Positions 45,964 to 53,162 of a stretch of 64,000 nt of DNA are shown piece by piece. This DNA is from Paenibacillus sp. ACRRX (lineage in GTDB: Bacteria; Bacillota; Bacilli; Paenibacillales; Paenibacillaceae), in contig NZ_JAKRNK010000001.1 of the NCBI RefSeq assembly GCF_022346885.1, positions 992,001 to 1,056,000 on the forward strand. The letters run 5' to 3'. Numbering within the stretch: the stretch's first letter is position 1; every line of letters begins with the position of its first letter. The translations under genes were made by a program, and so were the position numbers. A model generated the notes under the pieces. The model did no database searches. It had not been told where the DNA came from and saw only the letters and a list, made by a program, of their open reading frames with translations.

Positions 45964-47295
45964 GTGCCTCAACTCAACAACCTGATTCATATCGGGTTTG
46001 TCTTTTCTGTTCATCCTGAAAAAGCGGCTGTCCGTGTCGTGTTTAACGATCAGCCGAACCATGTCAGTGGGTATTTGCCAGTGATCGTGCAGCACAGTAC
46101 CTATTCGTTGCCTGTTGTTAACGATAACGTGCTGTGTTTGTACCTGACCGATGCAGACGAGGGCTTTTGCTTAGGTACGTACCACGTGACAAATGATGAG
46201 CTGCCAACGCTATCTGACGCGTTTCGATCAGTATGGTTGAAAAATGCGACGGTAGATCGGAGTCTAAGCATGCGTGAGAGCGGGGACCTGAGCGAGCAGT
46301 CGAAATACCATTTTGCGGTTCTAACGGGGATACGCGGTGGGGTAGAGTACACGGAACTCTGGATTTTAGTTAATGCATGGTATGACTACACCACTCAACG
46401 TTTTAAGCGGTTTAACGTCAACAATTTTAGCTTTGGTTGGCAGTTTCAGGGGGGAGGAACGTACCCTGGAGAAGAACTCATTGGTGACTCCATGAACCAA
46501 GGGATTAGCTTGTGGAAAGCAAATGGCAAGAAAGCGTATGCAGAAGGGGACCCGATGCGTGATCAGACAGGGCTGGATATTGGCGCACCTGATGAGCAGG
46601 GAGGCTGGCGCGAGTTCGGCATCACTCTTGGCTGGAACAATGTCTTTATGTGTGACAGTTATGGGGGAATGACGATTGGCGGCAGTGGGCTAGAGATTGA
46701 CGGCTCAGGGATATCACCTTTTAAAAGGGTGTCGCTAGGGAAGTTTAGTGGCGGCAGCGTTAATCCTGATCGGGCATACAAGGACTATGGTTATGCGTAC
46801 AATGGAACGATGTGGAATACCCAACATGGTATGTGGAACATGGATGAGAATAAATACAACAGCTATTATTGGGGAATGGTCAGTCCACTTGATTTTTATG
46901 ACACAGGGACGTACAATCCAGGGTCCAATCGGGCGCTACTTGACAATACCAAATGGGTATGGCGCATGCTGAACAAAAATAAAGAGCCCAAAATAGAGAA
47001 TTGGATTGACGTGTTCGAAATTTCGCAAACAGGCGATGCTAAGCTGTTGGGTAAACCAGTTGCAGCCATTCAGGTTGTTCGTGCAGACATTGTGAATGTC
47101 ACTGACTTTAATATGTCGTATCCAGACGCGACGTGGGGCAAACACAATACATTAATTGTAGCTGTTAAAGGTGTGCTCAAGGACGGAACAGTCAAGCAGC
47201 TTGGCGCGATCAACGCTACGTATACCGATTATGGGCTGTATGGCTATTTGGGACAGGGATTTGCATCTGCACAAGTGTTTATTTCAAAATACTGA
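45964..47295 (+). CDS. Orphan phage-baseplate-like protein (gpV-type OB fold plus C-terminal domain)
   Basis: GTG 45964 is taken as start, after GGGGTGGTGAGG; the frame opens at TTG 45937 without a site. The 443-residue protein starts with an OB-fold pattern of phage baseplate assembly protein V (LIHIGFVFSVHPEKAAVRVV, HVSGYLPVIV, DNVLCLYL, GFCLGTYH in residues 4-80). The rest, about 350 residues, is Gly/Tyr/Trp/Asn-rich (GWQFQGGGTYPGEELIGD, GGWREFGITLGWNN) and resembles tail-fibre or structural proteins. I recognise no other domain. There are no other tail, capsid or integrase genes nearby, so it is not part of a prophage. It lies between an ArAE-type gene and cotE. The function is unknown. 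Confidence 0.6.
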   Translation: MPQLNNLIHIGFVFSVHPEKAAVRVVFNDQPNHVSGYLPVIVQHSTYSLPVVNDNVLCLYLTDADEGFCLGTYHVTNDELPTLSDAFRSVWLKNATVDRSLSMRESGDLSEQSKYHFAVLTGIRGGVEYTELWILVNAWYDYTTQRFKRFNVNNFSFGWQFQGGGTYPGEELIGDSMNQGISLWKANGKKAYAEGDPMRDQTGLDIGAPDEQGGWREFGITLGWNNVFMCDSYGGMTIGGSGLEIDGSGISPFKRVSLGKFSGGSVNPDRAYKDYGYAYNGTMWNTQHGMWNMDENKYNSYYWGMVSPLDFYDTGTYNPGSNRALLDNTKWVWRMLNKNKEPKIENWIDVFEISQTGDAKLLGKPVAAIQVVRADIVNVTDFNMSYPDATWGKHNTLIVAVKGVLKDGTVKQLGAINATYTDYGLYGYLGQGFASAQVFISKY

Positions 47296-47352
47296 TCGAT
47301 AAGTCGCAGGTGCATAAGTGGAACCATACCTGAAATAACAAGATACATGTAA

Positions 47353-47386
47353 TGAGGACATCTGATCTATTAGCGGGTGTCCTCTT
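47353..47386 (+). terminator. Weak terminator after the phage-like gene
   Basis: GAGGACAT pairs with GTGTCCTC around a long loop, then CTTGCTG. It is only moderately convincing. Confidence 0.4.
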
Positions 47387-47702
47387 GCTGTAGGTATTAA
47401 GGTGACGTCAAGGAGAAGATACACCTCTGTCTTTAAACGATGACATAACGTATTTTTAGCAGAATTTCCGTTAATCCAATCCGGCAATATCAGGCTCATT
47501 ATTTGACGAACGTCATACGAACATAATGTGAATTCATACGTTTTAACTCATTTTTTATGAATCAGTTCTATAAGCTTTAATAGTAGGAAGGTCAATCCGT
47601 GCATCGTGTCATAACAATCAGAGTATAGGTAATGCTCTAAATGATTATCGTGTATCAGGCGACAGGGCTATTATTTTTTCGGATAATTTTGTTGGAGTAG
47701 TA

Positions 47703-47730
47703 ACATAAGCCCACATCGCGCATACACTTT
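47703..47730 (+). promoter_or_regulatory. Mother-cell (sigma-K/sigma-E type) promoter of cotE
   Basis: AC, 16 bases, then CATACACTTT matches the AC-N16/17-CATANNNTA pattern of sigma-K; CATACACT also fits the -10 of sigma-E. It lies 33 bases before the ATG. B. subtilis cotE is also expressed from sigma-E and sigma-K promoters. Confidence 0.6.
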
Positions 47731-47762
47731 AATTGAATGATTGTATGGAGGAGGTCCAAAGG

Positions 47763-48323
47763 ATGGCAATTTCAGATAACAACCATTGCCGGGAGATTAT
47801 CACGAAAGCGGTTTGCGGCAAAGGTCGTAAGTTCTCCGTCGTCACACATACGGTCACTCCGCCTCACAATCCGACCAGCATATTGGGGGCATGGATTATA
47901 AACCATCAATATGAGGCGGTGCGGGCGGGGGATGGGATTGAGGTTATCGGTACTTACGACATTAACATCTGGTATTCGTACAATAACAACTCGCAAACAG
48001 ATGTTGCCAAAGAAACAGTTTCGTATGTAGACCTCGTTCCTTTATCGTATGTTGATCCGAGACACCGTGCGTCAACAGAGGAAGTATCTGCTGAATCCAC
48101 ACAGGAGCCTAACTGCGTAGAAGCTACGGTTTCGGCAAGCGGAACGAGTGTTGCGATTCGCGTGGAGCGCGAATTCGCAGTGGAAATGGTTGCAGAAACA
48201 AAGGTATGCGTTAAAGTTAGTCCGAACGGCTGTCTTGATCTTGATGACAAAACATTTGATTTTAGCGGGGATACCAGCGAATTCGATGATTTGGATCCAG
48301 ACTTGACGGACGAGGAAGTGTAA
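47763..48323 (+). CDS. cotE: Outer spore coat morphogenetic protein CotE
   Basis: ATG 47763 follows GGAGGAGGTCCAAAGG. The 186-residue protein matches CotE (181 residues in B. subtilis) over its whole length: REIITKAVCGKGRKFSVVTH, SILGAWIINHQYEA, DINIWYSYNNNSQTDVAKET, QEPNCVEATVS, VEREFAVEMVAETKVCVKV. The last 25 residues are very acidic (DLDDKTFDFSGD to DLTDEEV), as in other CotE proteins. CotE assembles the outer coat around the developing spore in the mother cell. The position before mutS and mutL is conserved with B. subtilis, but an amidoligase gene is inserted between. Confidence 0.95.
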   Translation: MAISDNNHCREIITKAVCGKGRKFSVVTHTVTPPHNPTSILGAWIINHQYEAVRAGDGIEVIGTYDINIWYSYNNNSQTDVAKETVSYVDLVPLSYVDPRHRASTEEVSAESTQEPNCVEATVSASGTSVAIRVEREFAVEMVAETKVCVKVSPNGCLDLDDKTFDFSGDTSEFDDLDPDLTDEEV

Positions 48324-48329
48324 GAAGAT

Positions 48330-48360
48330 CGCCGCAAGCCCTTGCGGCGGTTTCTCTTTT
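48330..48360 (+). terminator. Terminator of cotE
   Basis: CGCCGCAA, loop GCCC, TTGCGGCG, followed by GTTTCTCTTTT, 6 bases after the cotE stop. Confidence 0.82.
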
Positions 48361-48375
48361 CTAAGGCATACTTTA

Positions 48376-48400
48376 ACGTATGCACGAAAGTGCATGACGT
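48376..48400 (+). ncRNA. GAAA-capped hairpin between two terminators
   Basis: ATGCAC-GAAA-GTGCAT, extended by flanking ACGT/ACGT after a mismatch. A GNRA-type tetraloop and tight stem suggest a stable RNA element. With the hairpins before and after, it forms a run of three hairpins in 97 bases. Confidence 0.35.
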
Positions 48401-48401
48401 A

Positions 48402-48426
48402 GAGGGCGATAGCCCTCCTTTTTTTT
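48402..48426 (+). terminator. Terminator-like hairpin directly before the amidoligase gene
   Basis: GAGGGC, loop GATA, GCCCTC, then CTTTTTTTT: a textbook intrinsic terminator ending 43 bases before the amidoligase start, leaving little room for another promoter. It may act as an attenuator. Confidence 0.8.
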
Positions 48427-48468
48427 GAAAATGAAGAAATGGGCTTGAGGCAGATGGGAGGGGGCGTC

Positions 48469-50004
48469 GTGACGGTCCAGACGGTATCGTACATTCAGAT
48501 CTGGGAGGAGGGTGATTCGATCATGCCTGTCCTTCCAGTATCCGAAGGTGGGGCTCTCTTTCATTGGCTAATTGGAAGTGCAGGCTGGAGGACAAAATTG
48601 ACGCAGCACTTCGCTAAATTAGAGTTAGAGCAGCAGTCTCGATTGCTGTTATTGAATCGATATAGTTATGAATGGACAGACGAAACGATGCGGCGGCGTC
48701 TGAAGTTATTTGGTATACCTGTATCCGAACAGGCGGTATGGCATGGGAAGTATATGCCTGCAGCAACTTCATATGCAAGAACGATAACTTTTTGGGTCAA
48801 TCAGTTAGAAGTCGCAGCAGCTGGGCATAGCTTGTTTCAGCCAAGCGGCAAATTTATGCATCGACAGCTTGATGACTGGAGCAAGCCTCCATACAAAAGG
48901 TTATCTCAGTTGGCCATTCGAGCCGCCTATGCGCTTGGTTGGGATACGTTACAAGTAACGGTCCAATATGTACATAGTGGAACGCAGCATGAACTATATG
49001 GAGCGCACACCATTGACGATGTTCAGGCAGGTGATGTTGTCCTCTTGACTAGTCCAGTGTCCCGTCAAGGTGTCCCAGCATGGGTGTGGGATGCTTATGC
49101 ACACAGCTTGCTTGCAGCCGCGATTTCCATTCTGCGTGAAGAGAGAAGGGCCTATAATGATCTTAAATATGGTCTAGACATGGAATATATATTATACGAC
49201 TCGTTGAGACGTAAATTTATATCGGCTGCAAGATATTTGCCGCGCAGCGGGATTGCTGGATGTGATGCGGTTCGAGTGAATGGAAACGTAAGTTACCCCA
49301 TTATGGAATTGCGGCCATTGCCGTCATCAACTCCAGCAGGACTTGTACAAGAATTAGAAGGAGCCATGCGAATTGCTGCGAAAGTGATTGACAGTGCAAA
49401 TGGATTCCATACGAGCAGGCAAGTGGATACACTGACAAAGGCAGATCAGACTGATAGTGGCAGCTCATTGTTGTGGCATGCCGGTGGACGGCCTCGTGGA
49501 AGGTTTCCACTGGGAGGTCATATTCACATGTCTGGAATTACAGTTACAAGTGAGCTTGTACGTGCGTTGGATTCGTATGTAGCACTTCCGATTAGCCTCT
49601 TGGAGCAGGAAGAGTCAAGCGCTGCTTTACGACGCAGACCCAAGTACGGGGCACTCGGCGATGTTAGGTCGCAGGAGCATGGCGGAGCCGGTGGATTCGA
49701 ATATCGCACGCTGCCAAATTTTGCTTGCTGTCCTGTGTTAACGTTAGATGTTCTAGTGCTTACCGATTTGGTTGTGCGTCATTATAAACAGTTGAGCAGA
49801 CGAAGTGGTGCCTTGCGGAAAGTTTCTGATGCCTTTCAGCGGGGGGCAAGAGATATTTATAGGGACGATGCGGTGGAAGGATTGCTTGATGTATATGTGT
49901 TAGCGAACGTGAACGCTCGCATAAGTATTGAACGATTAATAAGAAAAATTGAGCTGAATTGGACTTGGAATGAGAGCGATGATATCCGCTCTGTATGGTT
50001 GTGA
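48469..50004 (+). CDS. Putative amidoligase (phiEco32-type COOH-NH2 ligase, type 2)
   Basis: GTG 48469 lies after GGGAGGGGGCGTC; a second good site (GGAGGAGGG) precedes ATG 48523, so the N terminus is uncertain. The 511-residue protein has an unassigned N-terminal half. In the C-terminal half the motifs of the COOH-NH2 ligase type 2 family can be read: GLDMEY (235-240, Asp237 and Glu239), MELRPLP with Glu280, GGHIH (349-353), YGALGDVR (393-400) and FEYRTLPN with Glu411. This family of glutamine-synthetase/GCS-like enzymes is predicted to form amide bonds using ATP. The substrate is unknown. The gene follows cotE and two terminators and precedes mutS. Confidence 0.8.
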   Translation: MTVQTVSYIQIWEEGDSIMPVLPVSEGGALFHWLIGSAGWRTKLTQHFAKLELEQQSRLLLLNRYSYEWTDETMRRRLKLFGIPVSEQAVWHGKYMPAATSYARTITFWVNQLEVAAAGHSLFQPSGKFMHRQLDDWSKPPYKRLSQLAIRAAYALGWDTLQVTVQYVHSGTQHELYGAHTIDDVQAGDVVLLTSPVSRQGVPAWVWDAYAHSLLAAAISILREERRAYNDLKYGLDMEYILYDSLRRKFISAARYLPRSGIAGCDAVRVNGNVSYPIMELRPLPSSTPAGLVQELEGAMRIAAKVIDSANGFHTSRQVDTLTKADQTDSGSSLLWHAGGRPRGRFPLGGHIHMSGITVTSELVRALDSYVALPISLLEQEESSAALRRRPKYGALGDVRSQEHGGAGGFEYRTLPNFACCPVLTLDVLVLTDLVVRHYKQLSRRSGALRKVSDAFQRGARDIYRDDAVEGLLDVYVLANVNARISIERLIRKIELNWTWNESDDIRSVWL

Positions 50005-50206
50005 CAGTGATGTTTTGTGTTCTGTCATCATCTGCAGGGTGAGGAATCGCTCTTTTTTTGCTATGATAACAGATAGGACTTTTATGTGCAGTGTGTGCAT
50101 TCGATACGGAAGCATGTTGTTAAGGATTAAAGAGCATAAAGACGAACAGCAGAATACATCGTTCTTATTATTATCATAAATCAATGATGACTGGGTATGG
50201 AGGTAT
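50005..50206. other. Gap before mutS
   Basis: A small TGACAG/CTGTCA stem overlaps the amidoligase stop codon, and a T7 run lies near 50052 without a convincing GC stem. No promoter is clear. Confidence 0.35.
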
Positions 50207-53029
50207 ATGATGTCAACTTATACACCAATGATTCAACAATATCTGGCGGTAAAGAAACAGGCAGAGGATGCCTTTTTATTTTTCCGTTTAGGCGACTTTT
50301 ATGAGTTGTTTTTTGATGATGCTCTGCTAGCATCCAAAGAACTGGAAATTACGCTAACCGGACGAGGAGGGGGCACAGAAGAGAAGATCCCGATGTGTGG
50401 TGTCCCCTATCATGCCGCTGAAAATTATATTCAACGTTTGATCGAGAAGGGTTATAAGGTAGCGATCTGCGAGCAAGTAGAAGATCCTGCTGCAGCAAAA
50501 GGGGTAGTGCGACGGGAAATCGTACGGATTGTTACACCGGGTACCGTGATGGAAGGTAAATCGATAGATGAGAAATCCAATCGTTATCTGATCGGAATAA
50601 CCGAACTTAACGGCAAGCATGCATTGGCAGCCTGCGATCTGACTACTGGGGAACTGCTAGTGTCCTCGGCGCCAAAGGGAACTGGATGGCTGATGGACGA
50701 GCTAAATGTGTATGCTCCAAATGAGATGATTGGAGACGAGGCCCTGTTGGCAGAAGTCAAGCCGTTGACCAGTGCTTGGAATCGGAATGTTCTGTTCACG
50801 GCGTGGCCAGAGCGAGATGATTTATTGGCAAGGCAACAATTTGGTGAATCGGTATGGGGCCGCCTTGAGATTGAGCGGCAGCATGTCATCAGTATGATGA
50901 TGGCTTATTTAAAAACTACGCAGAAGCGGTCACTCGGCCAATTAACGACAATTCGTGAGTTGGAGCCGGATCAATATCTAGTACTTGATCCATTTACCCG
51001 CCGGAATCTGGAGCTAACGGAGACGGTGCGAGAGCGGGCTAAGAAAGGGTCGCTGCTCTGGTTGCTTGACAAAACGGAGACTTCGATGGGTGGAAGACTG
51101 CTGCGTCGTTGGATCGACAAGCCGCTGCTGAACCGGACAAGCATCGAAGAACGCCTTGAAGCAGTGAATACATTGTATCACCAGCTCATTTGGCGTGAGG
51201 AGCTGCGCGAGCAGCTTTCTGCAATCTACGACTTGGAGCGCCTAGTCGCGCGTATCGCGTTCGGAACGGCGAACGGTCGGGACCTGATCTCGATGAAGCT
51301 GTCATTGGAACGCGTGCCACAGCTGAAGGAATTGTGCCTGAACATGTCTTCAACAACGCTGCAGCAACTTGCCAATCAAATGGACGCATGTCAAGATATT
51401 GCGCAGTGGATCGAGCACGCTATCATTGAAGAACCTCCAGTATCAACACGTGAAGGCAATTTGATTAAGACGGGTTATGATGCTCATTTGGATAAGCTCC
51501 GCGAAGCGAGTGTGAACGGGAAACGCTGGATTGCGGAGTTAGAGCGGAAAGAGCGCGAAGCGACTGGCATCAAGTCGCTCAAGATCGGGTACAACAAAGT
51601 GTTTGGTTATTACATCGAAGTAACAAAGTCTAATCTGGCAGCACTGCCTGAAGGACGCTATGAACGCAAGCAGACGCTTGCAAATGCTGAACGATATGTT
51701 ACACCGGAATTAAAGGAAAAAGAAGCATTAATTCTAGAGGCCGAAGATAAGATGGTTGGGCTTGAATATGAGTTGTTCAGTGAACTGCGTCAACGCATTA
51801 ATGATCATATCCGGCGCTTGCAAACGTTGGCGGAAGCACTGGCAGAGATGGATGTGTACCAATCGCTTGCGACCGTAAGTGCCAAGCAGCGCTTTGTGAA
51901 GCCTACGTTGCATGACGGCTATGACCTGGATGTAACCAATGGGCGGCATCCTGTCGTAGAGGCTGTTATGCAGCAGGGCAGCTTTATGGCTAATGACACT
52001 GCACTTCATGAGCAGGAATCTTCCATGCTGCTCATAACCGGGCCCAATATGGCCGGCAAGAGCACCTACATGCGCCAAGTGGCGTTAATCTGTATTATGG
52101 CTCAAATAGGTTGTTTTGTTCCAGCAGACGTCGCATCCGTTCCTTTAGTAGACCGTATCTTCACACGGATTGGTGCGGCAGATGATCTGATCGGCGGACA
52201 GAGTACGTTTATGGTTGAAATGATGGATATTCAGGTGATGACCGAGAAAGCAACAAGGCGCAGCCTGGTTGTCATTGATGAACTCGGGCGAGGCACTTCC
52301 ACCAGCGAAGGGATGTCCATCGCACAAGCGGTAATCGAATACGTACATCATCGTATCGGCTGCAAGGCGTTGGTGTCTACGCATTTTCATGAGCTGGCGC
52401 ACTTAGAGGACAGATTGACACGTTTGACCAACGTCTGCATGGCCGTACAGGAGAACGGCAATGACGTGACTTTCCTGCGTAAACTCATTCCAGGAGCGGC
52501 TAGCACAAGTTACGGCATTTACTGTGCTCGGCTAGCAGGACTTCCTGATACGATAATAACAAGAGCATATGATCTGCTCACGAATTATGAAGGAGAAGCG
52601 GTACAAGTCTCAGATCCTGATACTACGCATCCATCAAGTGCTGAACGGGAAGGGGAATCAAAGCTGGTTCAACTGTCTTTATTCGGTGAAGAAACTGGAA
52701 TACAGTCTGCCAGTCCGAACATACATGCTGATAAGAAGGATAAGTCAGAAGATTTGAGTGCGGCAAGATTACAAGCGGCGGCAACCGCTGAAGCAGACAA
52801 TGCAGTCGGCGACAAGCAGGTACCTTTCACCCCGAATCAAGGGTTTGGGGATGGAGAGCATCCGGTTGCTATGAAGGAAATGAGTATGGAACAAACGGAT
52901 CCTCGCACCGAGCAAGCATTAAAGTTACTGGAAGCATTGCAGGAGGTCGATGTCATGTCTATGACGCCGCTTGAAGCGATGAATCAACTGCATGAATTGA
53001 TGCGTTCGGCACGGAAGATGAAGTATTAG
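50207..53029 (+). CDS. mutS: DNA mismatch recognition protein MutS
   Basis: The start is ATG-ATG after TGGAGGTATATG; the second ATG (50210) is equally possible. The 940-residue protein has the mismatch-binding Phe-Tyr-Glu in LGDFYELFFDDA, and the connector, lever and clamp domains. The ATPase has Walker A GPNMAGKS (612-619) and Walker B VVIDELGRGTS. A beta-clamp-binding motif QLSLF lies after the ATPase, followed by a linker of about 80 acidic residues and a C-terminal tetramerisation segment (TPLEAMNQLHELMRSARK). The linker is longer than in B. subtilis MutS (858 residues). It recruits MutL to mismatches after replication. Confidence 0.97.
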   Translation: MMSTYTPMIQQYLAVKKQAEDAFLFFRLGDFYELFFDDALLASKELEITLTGRGGGTEEKIPMCGVPYHAAENYIQRLIEKGYKVAICEQVEDPAAAKGVVRREIVRIVTPGTVMEGKSIDEKSNRYLIGITELNGKHALAACDLTTGELLVSSAPKGTGWLMDELNVYAPNEMIGDEALLAEVKPLTSAWNRNVLFTAWPERDDLLARQQFGESVWGRLEIERQHVISMMMAYLKTTQKRSLGQLTTIRELEPDQYLVLDPFTRRNLELTETVRERAKKGSLLWLLDKTETSMGGRLLRRWIDKPLLNRTSIEERLEAVNTLYHQLIWREELREQLSAIYDLERLVARIAFGTANGRDLISMKLSLERVPQLKELCLNMSSTTLQQLANQMDACQDIAQWIEHAIIEEPPVSTREGNLIKTGYDAHLDKLREASVNGKRWIAELERKEREATGIKSLKIGYNKVFGYYIEVTKSNLAALPEGRYERKQTLANAERYVTPELKEKEALILEAEDKMVGLEYELFSELRQRINDHIRRLQTLAEALAEMDVYQSLATVSAKQRFVKPTLHDGYDLDVTNGRHPVVEAVMQQGSFMANDTALHEQESSMLLITGPNMAGKSTYMRQVALICIMAQIGCFVPADVASVPLVDRIFTRIGAADDLIGGQSTFMVEMMDIQVMTEKATRRSLVVIDELGRGTSTSEGMSIAQAVIEYVHHRIGCKALVSTHFHELAHLEDRLTRLTNVCMAVQENGNDVTFLRKLIPGAASTSYGIYCARLAGLPDTIITRAYDLLTNYEGEAVQVSDPDTTHPSSAEREGESKLVQLSLFGEETGIQSASPNIHADKKDKSEDLSAARLQAAATAEADNAVGDKQVPFTPNQGFGDGEHPVAMKEMSMEQTDPRTEQALKLLEALQEVDVMSMTPLEAMNQLHELMRSARKMKY

Positions 53030-53093
53030 TTTGCATTTTAAGAAGAAATATTAAGCAGTTATATTAAGAAGAAAGTACCATAAACGGTAAGTA

Positions 53094-53102
53094 TGATACA
53101 AT
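53094..53102 (+). promoter_or_regulatory. Possible internal promoter of mutL
   Basis: TGATACAAT is an extended -10 element 60 bases before the mutL ATG. Two copies of TAAGAAGAAA lie just upstream. Confidence 0.4.
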
Positions 53103-53162
53103 GATCGGCGTTGACATGAATGCTTCATCTGAATGGAATGCTCAAATGGACGGGGTGAGACG

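Larger units (their letters stand above)
47296..47762. other. 467-base stretch between the phage-like gene and cotE
   Basis: No gene is seen. It holds a weak hairpin (GAGGACA...TGTCCTC, 47354-47384), a small TGAC-GAAC-GTCA dyad near 47504, long A/T-rich sequence and the cotE promoter at its end. Confidence 0.5.

Noticed and set aside
53038-53076. Two copies of TAAGAAGAAA before mutL
   Set aside because: Short A-rich repeats of this size are expected by chance in an A/T-rich gap.
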